Assembly (NCBI GenBank): GCA_000720805.1
Contig: JODI01000139.1
Coordinates: 1 to 13,054, forward strand
Reading direction: 5' to 3'
DNA length: 13,054 nt
DNA from: Streptomyces violaceoruber
Lineage (GTDB): Bacteria > Actinomycetota > Actinomycetes > Streptomycetales > Streptomycetaceae
Part shown: piece by piece, positions 1 to 6,279 of the stretch
Position numbering within the stretch: position 1 is the first letter of the stretch
How the letters are laid out: each line of letters opens with the position of its first letter
Program-made: the position numbers and the translations under genes
The notes under the pieces: generated by a model
Seen by the model: the letters and a program-made list of their open reading frames with translations, nothing else
Database searches by the model: none
Told to the model about the DNA's origin: nothing

Positions 1-160
1 CCAACCGGGCGCGACACGCGTAGAGTTCATCCGCCCTCATACCCGCAGCGAAGCACCAGACCGCCGACCCGACAAGACACCTAACAAAGCCCTACTAGGA
101 GACCGCGGCGTCAGCGCATTCACAGAGCCCCGGAAGAAGCCCCTGTGGCGCGCACGTCGC

Positions 161-595
161 TCACGGATGCATCCGTGCCCCCTTCACCACCTTGTCCACC
201 GCGTTGCGCGGCCCGTACACCGCCAGCCCCACCAGGTCGAGTTCGGCCGTCGGTACGGCCCGTACCGCCGCGCGGTTGTCGCGGTCGTTGCCCGTGGCGA
301 AGAGATCGCCCGTGAAGAGGGCTCGCGGCAGGGCGCGGGACAGCACGCGCGCGTGGGCCGTCGTCAGGGTCTCCTTCGTGGCCTCGAAGACCATGACCGG
401 CTGGCGGAACATCGGCAGGTAGGGCACGCCGTCGGCGTCCTCGTACGGCTCGCCGACCACCTCGGGGACCTGTGTGCCCAGGCCGCTGACCAGGAAGGCC
501 GTGACGTTGAGCCGCTGCCAGGGCTCCAGGTCCTCGCGCAGCAGGACGGCGATCTTGGTGTCGAATCGGATGGGTTCAGTACTCACGGAGCTCAT
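161..595 (-). CDS. DUF2000 family protein
   Basis: This 144-residue protein looks like the DUF2000 family: it opens with RFDTKIAVLLREDLEPWQRL, followed by NVTAFLVSG, and ends in a segment (LDLVGLAVYGPRNAVDKVVKG) typical of these small alpha/beta proteins. No signal peptide or membrane segment is visible, so it should be cytoplasmic. The biochemical function is unknown; from memory the fold is related to peptidyl-tRNA hydrolase 2, but no such activity can be claimed. The open frame extends to an ATG at 646, but that start would overlap the divergent regulator. I chose the ATG at 595 because the family-like sequence begins a few residues later. A GTG at 586 (VSTEPIRF) is also possible, and neither has a clear ribosome binding site. 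The gene is divergent from an AraC-type regulator 49 bp away, which suggests that this regulator controls it. Confidence 0.85.
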   Translation of the reverse strand: MSSVSTEPIRFDTKIAVLLREDLEPWQRLNVTAFLVSGLGTQVPEVVGEPYEDADGVPYLPMFRQPVMVFEATKETLTTAHARVLSRALPRALFTGDLFATGNDRDNRAAVRAVPTAELDLVGLAVYGPRNAVDKVVKGARMHP

Positions 596-644
596 GGAGC
601 GAGACTGCCGAACGCCGTACGACACCGTCTTGTACGTTCTTTGC
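596..644. promoter_or_regulatory. divergent promoter region with CGTAC-N11-GTACG inverted repeat
   Basis: These 49 bp separate the DUF2000 gene from the AraC-type gene. They contain the inverted repeat CGTAC (616-620) and GTACG (632-636). On the minus strand, TTGAGC (656-651), a 16-bp spacer and TACAAG (634-629) resemble a housekeeping promoter for DUF2000. The inverted repeat would then overlap the -10 region, a reasonable operator position. All of this is motif reading; the -35 would lie inside the start of the regulator gene. Confidence 0.35.
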
Positions 645-1499
645 ATGGCCGCTCAAGAGGCCTGGGAAGCCAGACAGGGCCCTCAGGCCCGACAGACCCC
701 GCAAGCCCGGCGTGACGTCTCCGCCTGGCACCCGGCCGTCCCGGGTGTCGTGGAGGTCTTCCACGCCCACTTCACCGAGTACGCGTACCCGATGCACGTC
801 CATGACGCGTGGACGCTGCTCATCGTCGACGACGGGGCCGTACGGTACGACCTGGACCGGCACGAGCACGGCACCCCGCACGACACGGTGTCCCTGCTGC
901 CGCCGCACGTACCCCACAACGGCTCCCCCGTCACCCCGGACGGCTTCCGCAAACGTGTGCTGTACCTGGACGGCAGCCGGCTCGGGGACGACCTGATCGG
1001 GCCCGCCGTCGACGCGCCCGACCTGCGCGACCCTCTGCTGCGGCGGCGTGTCGGGCAACTGCACACCGCGCTCACCCGGCCCGGCGACGAGCTGGAGGCG
1101 GAGAGCAGGCTGACCCTCGTCGGCGAGCGGCTGCGCACGCATCTGCGGCCGGGGCGGCACGGGGGCGGCCCGCGCCGCGACCCGGTGCTCGCCCGCCGCC
1201 TGCGTGAACTCCTCGACGAACGTGTGGTGGAGGGGCTCGCCCTGGAGGAGGCGGCGCGCCTCGTCCAGGCTCATCCGGCGCATCTGGTACGGGCGTTCAG
1301 CAGGGCGTACGGCATCGCCCCGCACCAGTATCTGAACGCCCGCCGCGTGGACCGGGCCCGTCGGCTGCTGCTCGCCGACCGCGGGCCGGCCGATGTCGCC
1401 GCCCTGACCGGCTTCCACGACCAGGCCCACCTCACCCGGCACTTCAAGAAACTGGTGGGGGTGACTCCGGGGCGGTACCGCACCAGTTCCCACAAGTGA
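645..1499 (+). CDS. AraC family transcriptional regulator
   Basis: This 284-residue regulator has the usual two-domain layout. Residues about 34-135 form an AraC-type cupin sensor domain (YAYPMHVHDAWTLLIVDDG, then LLPPHVPHN). Residues about 200-280 form the double helix-turn-helix, with EEAARLVQAHPAHLVRAFSR as the first unit and DVAALTGFHDQAHLTRHFKK as the second, followed by the family signature VGVTPGRYR. The length is normal for the family. The effector is not evident. The gene is divergent from a DUF2000 gene, and such neighbours are commonly the target. The ATG at 645 has no Shine-Dalgarno sequence, so the mRNA may be leaderless. An in-frame ATG at 594 would add 17 residues but would overlap the divergent gene's start. 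The first 25 residues are Gln/Arg/Ala-rich and may be disordered. Confidence 0.92.
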   Translation: MAAQEAWEARQGPQARQTPQARRDVSAWHPAVPGVVEVFHAHFTEYAYPMHVHDAWTLLIVDDGAVRYDLDRHEHGTPHDTVSLLPPHVPHNGSPVTPDGFRKRVLYLDGSRLGDDLIGPAVDAPDLRDPLLRRRVGQLHTALTRPGDELEAESRLTLVGERLRTHLRPGRHGGGPRRDPVLARRLRELLDERVVEGLALEEAARLVQAHPAHLVRAFSRAYGIAPHQYLNARRVDRARRLLLADRGPADVAALTGFHDQAHLTRHFKKLVGVTPGRYRTSSHK

Positions 1500-1511
1500 G
1501 CGGAGAGCGTC

Positions 1512-1530
1512 CCGGGGGCAGTGGTCCCGG
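1512..1530. terminator. possible weak bidirectional terminator
   Basis: The 33 bp between the convergent stop codons contain CCGGG (1512-1516) and CCCGG (1526-1530) around a 9-base loop. The stem is short and has no T-run, so this is a weak candidate supported mainly by its position between two converging genes. Confidence 0.25.
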
Positions 1531-1532
1531 AG

Positions 1533-2033
1533 TCAGTCGTCCGAGCGTCGGGTCAGGTGTGCGAACGCGTCCAGGTTGCGGGTCGACTCGCCCCGGGACA
1601 CCCGCCACGCGTACTCCTTGCGGATGGCGGAGGCGAAGCCCAGCTCCAGCAGGGTGTTGAAGGCGCCGTCGGCGGCCTCCAGGACCTGGCCGAGGAGGCG
1701 GTCGACCTCGTCGGCGGTGACCGCGGCCAGCGGCAGCTTGGCGGTGACGTAGACGTCGCCGAGCGGGTCGACGGCGTAACTGATGCCGTACAGCTTGAGG
1801 TTGCGCTCCAGGAGCCAGCGGTGGACGCCGGGCTCGTTCTCGTCGGGGTGGCGGATGACGAAGGCGTTGAGCGACAGGGAGTGGCGGCCGACCAGCAGGG
1901 ACACCGTCGTCGACAGTTTGCGGGTGCCGGGGAGCTTCACCACGTACGTGCCGGGTGCGGGTCTCTCCCACTCCAGTTCGGCGTCCTTCAGGAACGCCTC
2001 GATGACCTGTGCCGTCCGGTCCGCGTCAGCCAT
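1533..2033 (-). CDS. YbjN domain-containing protein
   Basis: This 166-residue protein fits the YbjN/type III secretion chaperone-like family common beside mshA in actinobacteria. The core reads as beta strands ([28 protein letters not shown]) followed by [19 protein letters not shown] and [10 protein letters not shown], and then a long C-terminal helix. No signal peptide or catalytic motif is visible; the molecular role is unknown. The start ATG at 2033 overlaps the end of mshA in the shared sequence ATGGCTGA (2033-2026). It has no obvious ribosome binding site of its own, which points to translational coupling and a common transcript with mshA. The open frame continues upstream to 2234, but that part only mirrors mshA in another frame. 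From memory, the same gene pair exists in mycobacteria as Rv0486-Rv0487. Confidence 0.88.
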   Translation of the reverse strand: MADADRTAQVIEAFLKDAELEWERPAPGTYVVKLPGTRKLSTTVSLLVGRHSLSLNAFVIRHPDENEPGVHRWLLERNLKLYGISYAVDPLGDVYVTAKLPLAAVTADEVDRLLGQVLEAADGAFNTLLELGFASAIRKEYAWRVSRGESTRNLDAFAHLTRRSDD

Positions 2034-3363
2034 GGTGGGAGAGTACGCGACGCCGGTACGACTGGGTGGCGGCCGTGTAGACGTCCGCCGTGGCGGCGGC
2101 CGCGGTGTCCCAGCCGAAGGACTGCGCGTGCCGGGCGGCGGCCTCGCCCATCCGCGCCGGGACCGCGGGCTCGTCGGCGAAGTCGCGCAGCACGCGCGCG
2201 TAGTCGGCGGGATTGTGCCCTCGTACGAGGACACCCGTCCGTCCGTCGCGCACGGCCACCGGAAGCCCGCCCACCGCTGCCGCGAGCACCGGGGTGCCGG
2301 CGGCCTGCGCCTCTATGGCGACCAGGCCGAAGGACTCGCTGTAGGACGGCATGACCAGCACGGACGCGGCCCGGAACCAGTCGGCGAGCTGGTCCTGGCC
2401 GACGGGCGGGTGGAACCGTACGACATCCGCGATGCCGAGCCGGGACGCCAGTTTCTGCAGGCCCTCCGGCTTGGTGAGGCCGCTGCCGCTGAGGCCGCCG
2501 ACGACCGGGACGACGATCCGGGAGCGCAGGTCGGGACGCTCGTCCAGGAGGACGGCGATCGCGCGCAGCAGCACGTCGGGGGCCTTCAGGGGCTGGATGC
2601 GGCCCGCGAAGAGGGGGACCAGGGCGTCCTGCGGGAGGCCGAGGCGGGCACGGGCGGCGGCGCGGCCGTCGGCGGGGCGGAAGCGGTCGAGGTTCACGCC
2701 GGGGTGGACGACGGCGACCTTGCCGGGTTCGGCGGCGTAGTGCCGTACGAGTTCCTCGCGCTCCTCGGCCGTGTTGGCGATGAGCCGGTCGGCGGCGGCG
2801 ACGATCTGGGTCTCGCCGATGACGCGGGCGGCGGGTTCGGGCGTGTCGCCGTCGGCCAGGTTGGCGTTCTTGACCTTGGCCATGGTGTGCATGGCGTGCA
2901 CCAGGGGGACGCCCCAGCGCTGGGCGGCGAGCCAGCCGACGTGGCCGGAGAGCCAGTAGTGGGAGTGCACGAGGTCGTAGTAGCCGGGGCGGTGGCCCGC
3001 CCAGGCCTGCATGACGCCGTGGGTGAAGGCGCACAGCTGGGCGGGGAGCTCCTCCTTGGCGAGGCCCTCGTAGGGGCCGGCGTCGACGTGCCGGACGAGG
3101 ACGCCGGGCGAGAGCTCGACGGTCGGCGGGAGGGCGGCCGCGGTCGCGCGCGTGAAGATCTCCACCTCGATGTTGATCGCGGCGAGGCGCTGCGCGAGCT
3201 CCACGATGTAGACGTTCATACCGCCGGCGTCGCCGGTGCCCGGCTGGTGAAGTGGTGAGGTGTGCACGGAGAGCATGGCGACGCGGCGGGGGCGTCGGTG
3301 CAGTCGCAGGCGCGGGGGTGCCGTTACAGAGCGACGCCCGAGCCTGCTGACGTACTGGCTCAC
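2026..3363 (-). CDS. mshA: D-inositol-3-phosphate glycosyltransferase MshA
   Basis: MshA catalyses the first committed step of mycothiol synthesis: it transfers GlcNAc from UDP-GlcNAc to 1L-myo-inositol 1-phosphate. The 445-residue protein is a GT-B fold, GT4-family enzyme. The N-terminal acceptor domain carries the glycine-rich loop [17 protein letters not shown] (residues 34-50). The C-terminal donor domain carries the family's E-x7-E motif, [11 protein letters not shown] with E343 and E351, and a [11 protein letters not shown] strand-loop. The N-terminus [11 protein letters not shown] matches the Streptomyces MshA I remember. The GTG start at 3363 is supported by a good ribosome binding site (AGGAGG, 8 bases upstream); the open frame to 3450 adds 29 unlikely residues that would run through the leader hairpin. 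It is probably co-transcribed with the overlapping YbjN gene and driven by a SigR-type promoter, which fits the role of mycothiol in thiol stress. Confidence 0.97.
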   Translation of the reverse strand: MSQYVSRLGRRSVTAPPRLRLHRRPRRVAMLSVHTSPLHQPGTGDAGGMNVYIVELAQRLAAINIEVEIFTRATAAALPPTVELSPGVLVRHVDAGPYEGLAKEELPAQLCAFTHGVMQAWAGHRPGYYDLVHSHYWLSGHVGWLAAQRWGVPLVHAMHTMAKVKNANLADGDTPEPAARVIGETQIVAAADRLIANTAEEREELVRHYAAEPGKVAVVHPGVNLDRFRPADGRAAARARLGLPQDALVPLFAGRIQPLKAPDVLLRAIAVLLDERPDLRSRIVVPVVGGLSGSGLTKPEGLQKLASRLGIADVVRFHPPVGQDQLADWFRAASVLVMPSYSESFGLVAIEAQAAGTPVLAAAVGGLPVAVRDGRTGVLVRGHNPADYARVLRDFADEPAVPARMGEAAARHAQSFGWDTAAAATADVYTAATQSYRRRVLSHHG

Positions 3364-3396
3364 GTGGCGTTCCTCCTCGCTGCGGGCATGCCGGAC

Positions 3397-3417
3397 GGAG
3401 GGTGTGGAGCACCCTCC
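3397..3417 (-). promoter_or_regulatory. perfect hairpin in the mshA leader
   Basis: GGAGGGTG (3397-3404) and CACCCTCC (3410-3417) form a perfect 8-bp stem with a 5-base loop, 33 bp upstream of the mshA GTG. If transcription starts near 3420, as the SigR-like promoter predicts, the stem begins within a few bases of the mRNA 5' end. Such end-proximal stems can stabilise mRNA; no T-run follows, and a terminator here is less likely. Confidence 0.5.
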
Positions 3418-3426
3418 AAGAGCGGG

Positions 3427-3453
3427 AACACCGGGCGGAGGGGTTCCCATTCC
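3427..3453 (-). promoter_or_regulatory. SigR-like (ECF) promoter of mshA
   Basis: On the minus strand GGAAT (3453-3449) and GTT (3429-3427) are separated by 19 bases. The usual statement of the Streptomyces SigR consensus is GGAAT-N18-GTT, so the spacer is one base longer. The predicted start near 3420 gives a leader of about 57 bases. A run of six A residues (minus strand, 3469-3464) lies 10 bases upstream of the -35 and could help polymerase binding. mshA is a known SigR target in S. coelicolor, which makes this assignment reasonable. Confidence 0.6.
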
Positions 3454-3613
3454 GGGCGGGGCGTTTTTTGCCGACGCATTACCGGATGTCGCTCAACCGT
3501 TCGACAGCGGAGTGCGTCGTACAGGGGCGGCGCCGTCGGGCAAGGAGCGTCCCGTCGAGCAAACCGTCCCTTCGGGTAAGGACCGCTCCGAGTACCCGCA
3601 TACCCTCGTACGC

Positions 3614-4426
3614 ATGTCACCCCGCGCCGCCACCCGCCCCGTGGGCACGGTCACGCGCGGGACCACGAACCCCAATCGGCTGCGTCGCATGGACCGCTGG
3701 ATCGCCGCGACGCACGGCGCCGAACTGCGCCGCGCGGCCGATCCCGTCGCCGTCGACCTCGGTTACGGTGCCGCCCCCTGGACGGCCGTCGAATTGCTGG
3801 TGCGCCTGCGTACCGTCGCTCCCCGCGCGCGCGTGGTCGGCGTCGAGATCGAACCGGCGCGGGTCGCTGCGGCGCGACCGTACGAACGGGACGGGCTCCT
3901 CTTCCGGCACGGCGGCTTCGAGCTCCCCGTCCCCGGGCGGCCGTTGCTCGTCCGGGCCGCCAATGTGCTGCGGCAGTACGACGAGGGCGAGGTGGCCGGC
4001 GTCTGGGAACGGCTCTGCTCCCGGCTCGCCCCGCCCGGCCAGGGGTCCCGGGGCGGGCTGCTCGTCGAGGGGACCTGCGACGAGATCGGGCGCCGGCATG
4101 TGTGGGTGGCGCTCGGTCCGGAGGGGCCGCGCACGGTCACCTTCGCGACCCGGCTGGGCTCGCTGGAGCGCCCCTCCGACCTGGCCGAGCGGCTGCCGAA
4201 GGCGCTGATCCACCGCAACGTCCCGGGCGAGCCGGTGCACGCCTTCCTGCGCGACTTCGACCGCGCCTGGGCGGCCGCGGCGCCCTACGCCTCGTACGGT
4301 GTCCGCCAGCGCTGGATGCGAGCGGTACGGGACCTCACCGCCGACTGGCCGGTGACGGACGGACCGGCGCGCTGGCGGCAGGGGGAAGTGACGGTGCGGT
4401 GGGGGGCGTTGGCGCCTCGGGTGTGA
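3614..4426 (+). CDS. class I SAM-dependent methyltransferase
   Basis: This 270-residue protein has the SAM-binding motif I VAVDLGYGAAPW (residues 45-56; D48 and the G50-x-G52 turn). An acidic residue after strand 2 (VVGVEIEPARV, E78 or E80) should contact the ribose. RAANVLRQYDEGEVAGVW is a plausible strand 4 segment with its following helix, and LLVEGTCDEIGRRHVWVAL fits strand 5. The substrate cannot be told from sequence: there is no rRNA, O- or N-methyltransferase signature I recognise. The C-terminal half (about residues 190-270) is rich in Trp and Arg and may be specific to this family. The ATG at 3614 directly precedes SPRAATRP, and no ribosome binding site is visible, so a leaderless mRNA is possible. 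The frame is open back to 3260, but only as the antisense of the mshA start and leader. It is divergent from mshA, with 250 bp between them. Confidence 0.82.
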   Translation: MSPRAATRPVGTVTRGTTNPNRLRRMDRWIAATHGAELRRAADPVAVDLGYGAAPWTAVELLVRLRTVAPRARVVGVEIEPARVAAARPYERDGLLFRHGGFELPVPGRPLLVRAANVLRQYDEGEVAGVWERLCSRLAPPGQGSRGGLLVEGTCDEIGRRHVWVALGPEGPRTVTFATRLGSLERPSDLAERLPKALIHRNVPGEPVHAFLRDFDRAWAAAAPYASYGVRQRWMRAVRDLTADWPVTDGPARWRQGEVTVRWGALAPRV

Positions 4427-4601
4427 CGGGTCGCCCCGCGCCGACCTCGTTTTCCGGTCCGGTCGAAGTGCGCGGAACGATCTCCGTGAGTCGTTCGTCA
4501 CACAGACAGGGGGATCGCCGTACGACAGCCGGAACCGGGGGAGGAAGTCACCGCCTCTGTTGCTTTGCGCCATCACATGGCACCATCCCCAGGCGTCGTA
4601 A

Positions 4602-4616
4602 GTTACTGACGGTTAA
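4602..4616. promoter_or_regulatory. direct repeat GTTAC-N5-GTTAA upstream of the NlpC/P60 gene
   Basis: GTTAC (4602-4606) and GTTAA (4612-4616) start 10 bp apart, one helical turn, and lie 20 bp before the hydrolase ATG. Tandem half-sites on one face of the helix are typical of OmpR-family regulators such as MtrA, which controls cell-wall hydrolase genes in actinobacteria. The rest of the 210-bp gap (4427-4636) shows no gene and no riboswitch I could confirm. Confidence 0.3.
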
Positions 4617-4636
4617 TCAGATTTGGGGGCAGGGAT

Positions 4637-5725
4637 ATGCGAGCGGGCAAGCGCGGGCTGATCACAGCGGCTGTGACCGTCGTCTGCGCGGTGACCGTGC
4701 TGGCGGCGCCGGGCACGGCGTTCGCGGCCCCGACGCCGCCACCGGCTCCCACCCCCGCCCCCTCCTCCGCCGCCCCGACGCCCGCGTCCGACAAGGAACT
4801 TGAGGCGGTACGCAAGAAACTGGACGACCTCTACCACGCGGCCGCGGTGGCCACGGACGCGTACAACGACGCCGAGGAGAAGACCGAGCGGCAGTCGGCC
4901 GAGATCGTCGCGCTGGCCGGGAAGATCGTCGAGGGCGAGAAGAAGCTGGACCGGATGAAGGACCGCGCCGGTGCCGCGGCCCGCGCCCAGTACCGCGGCG
5001 GCGGGCTGCCGGACGAGGCGCAGTTGATGCTCAGCGACGACCCGCAGGAGTTCCTCGACGGCACCGGCCGGGTGCTCCAGGGCCAGCGCGCGACCAAGGC
5101 CCTCATCAGGGAAATGACCCGCACCCAGCAGGACTTGCGGCAGTACGCCAACGACGCCTCCGCGCAGTGGCGGAAGCTGGAGGCCGGTCGCAAGGCCAAG
5201 GCGGCGGCCAAGAAGCAGATCAAGGAGCAGATCGCGGCGGCCGAGAAGCTCGAGTCCCAGCTGCAGAAGAAGGAGAAGGAGCGCCTCGCGGAGCTGGAGC
5301 GCCGGGCCGCACTGAAGGCGCAGACCGCCTGGCTGGACTCCGGCGTCCTCGACGACGTCAAGGGCAAGGCCTCCGCCGCGGGCAGGAAGGCGGTGGAGTT
5401 CGCCACGGCCCAGATGGGCAAACCGTACGAATGGGGCGCCGAGGGCCCGGACACGTACGACTGCTCCGGTCTGACCTCGCAGGCCTGGGCGAGCGCCGGC
5501 AGCTCGATCCCGCGCACCTCCCAGCAGCAGTGGCAGCAGCTGAAGCACGTGCCCGTCGACGACATGCGCCCCGGAGACCTGATCATCTACTTCGGCGACG
5601 CCAGCCATGTCGCGATGTACATAGGCGACGGAGCGGTCGTACACGCCCCGCGGCCGGGGCGCACGGTGACGGTCACGGGGGCCGGGTCGATGCCGATACT
5701 CGGGGTGGTGCGGCCGGGCGCGTGA
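4637..5725 (+). CDS. secreted NlpC/P60 family peptidoglycan endopeptidase
   Basis: This 362-residue exported protein is built like the RipA/p60-type cell-wall hydrolases. A Sec signal peptide (RAGKRG, a hydrophobic stretch, AFA) should be cleaved after A30. A Pro/Ala-rich linker covers residues 31-50. A long coiled coil rich in Lys, Glu and Ala spans about 52-230. The C-terminal NlpC/P60 domain (about 250-362) has the catalytic Cys in YDCSGL (C276), His in DASHVAMYIG (H324) and the third polar residue in AVVHAPRPG (H336). These enzymes cut stem peptides of peptidoglycan, usually between D-Glu and the diamino acid. The coiled coil may block the active site or recruit partners, by analogy with RipA. 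The start is preceded by GGGGGCAGGG at a short distance from the ATG. The gene appears monocistronic, with long gaps on both sides. Confidence 0.94.
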   Translation: MRAGKRGLITAAVTVVCAVTVLAAPGTAFAAPTPPPAPTPAPSSAAPTPASDKELEAVRKKLDDLYHAAAVATDAYNDAEEKTERQSAEIVALAGKIVEGEKKLDRMKDRAGAAARAQYRGGGLPDEAQLMLSDDPQEFLDGTGRVLQGQRATKALIREMTRTQQDLRQYANDASAQWRKLEAGRKAKAAAKKQIKEQIAAAEKLESQLQKKEKERLAELERRAALKAQTAWLDSGVLDDVKGKASAAGRKAVEFATAQMGKPYEWGAEGPDTYDCSGLTSQAWASAGSSIPRTSQQQWQQLKHVPVDDMRPGDLIIYFGDASHVAMYIGDGAVVHAPRPGRTVTVTGAGSMPILGVVRPGA

Positions 5726-5734
5726 GCGGCTGGG

Positions 5735-6060
5735 GGTGACACGGGCCATAGGGCGCCGGGTGCGTGGGCGTCTCGGAGTCGCAGGGGCCGTGGGCCGTGG
5801 GCCGTGGGCCGTGGGTCGGCAGCGTGGGCCGTACCGGGTGACACTGGCCACGCGGGGCGGCCGGGCAGGGAGTGTGAGCGGGCCCGGGTGACGGCACCGG
5901 TCGCTTGGGCCGAGCGCGAGCGCGCGGTCCCCGGTGACACGGGCGGCGCGGGGGCCCCGGTGGCATCCCCATGCGGGCCAGACCTGCGCAAGTCCCCGGC
6001 GACACGGGCCATGCGGGCCGGACGCCTGCGAGCCCCGGCGAAACGGGCCACGTGACCTGG
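5735..6060. repeat. degenerate dispersed repeat, consensus near CCCCGGTGACACGGGCCA
   Basis: Seven recognisable copies of a GGTGACACGGGCC-like core begin at 5735, 5837, 5887, 5933, 5959, 5998 and 6037. The spacings are 102, 50, 46, 26, 39 and 39 bp. The last two full copies form an imperfect tandem of about 40 bp (5971-6010 and 6011-6049), each beginning ATGCGGGCC and ending ACGGGCC. Spacers are not constant in length or sequence, so it is not a CRISPR array. The origin is unknown: local slippage, a decayed mobile repeat, or a protein-binding array are all possible. Confidence 0.7.
5788..5815. repeat. tandem 7-mer CCGTGGG x4
   Basis: Four exact head-to-tail copies of CCGTGGG run from 5788 to 5815, with a further partial match (GGGG) just before. 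Another GTGGGCC occurs at 5824-5830. Such arrays arise by replication slippage and often vary in copy number between strains. Confidence 0.9.
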
Positions 6061-6107
6061 CCCACCTCAAACCTGTTGCCGACGTGACGTTCGTCATCCC
6101 CACGGCA

Positions 6108-6135
6108 TTGCCGACCTGTCCAAATGCGGTACGGA
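6108..6135 (+). promoter_or_regulatory. possible housekeeping promoter of the response regulator/phosphatase gene
   Basis: TTGCCG (6108-6113), a 16-bp spacer and TACGGA (6130-6135) loosely resemble a sigma-70-type promoter and would give a leader of about 140 bases. The palindrome TGACG-TT-CGTCA (6085-6096) lies 12 bp upstream of the -35 and could bind a dimeric activator or repressor. This is motif reading only. Confidence 0.25.
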
Positions 6136-6279
6136 TCGCGGCATATGACAGCGGCGCGCGGCCACACCGCGTGTCCCCCGCCATTCCGTTGCGGCGCCGA
6201 CTACCGCTATGGTCCCCGTCGGTAGGCCGAGGTCCCTCGTCCTGCCATGCCCTCGGGGGGAGGGAAGGAACCCAAGACG

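Larger units (their letters stand above)
5726..6279. other. 554-bp gap without a supported gene, repeat-rich in its first two thirds
   Basis: No frame here has a credible start, ribosome binding site or domain. The open minus-strand frames (5587-6051 and 5673-6167) are low-complexity Pro/Arg/Ala sequence produced by repeats. Bases 5735-6060 carry the repeat families listed separately. Bases 6060-6279 hold the presumed promoter of the response regulator/phosphatase gene, including the palindrome TGACG-TT-CGTCA (6085-6096). Confidence 0.6.

Noticed and set aside
2..715. Plus-strand frame open from the left edge through the DUF2000 gene
   Set aside because: Third-position bias is weak in bases 2-160, with rare codons such as CTA, and beyond that it is antisense to a recognisable DUF2000 gene. 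Bases 1-160 are left unassigned.
1783..3258. Long plus-strand frame of 491 residues
   Set aside because: It is the antisense of mshA and YbjN, Gly/Val/Asp-rich with no domain; long shadow frames are usual in GC-rich DNA.
3424..3469. Plus-strand terminator (inverted repeat followed by six T)
   Set aside because: No plus-strand gene ends here and the T-run is 15 bases from the arm. The promoter reading on the minus strand explains the same bases better.
4427..4636. Possible c-di-AMP (ydaO-type) riboswitch before the NlpC/P60 gene
   Set aside because: The gene class is a known target and the leader contains GGAACCGGGGGAGG, but I could not find the other conserved blocks or consistent pairing of this RNA. 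A covariance-model search would decide.
5735..6060. CRISPR-like array
   Set aside because: The repeats are degenerate, their spacing runs from 26 to 102 bp, the intervals are themselves related to the repeat, and no cas gene is present.
5587..6167. Two open minus-strand frames of 154 and 164 residues
   Set aside because: Composition is Pro/Arg/Ala low complexity generated by the repeats. One overlaps the NlpC/P60 catalytic domain, and neither has a ribosome binding site or recognisable domain.
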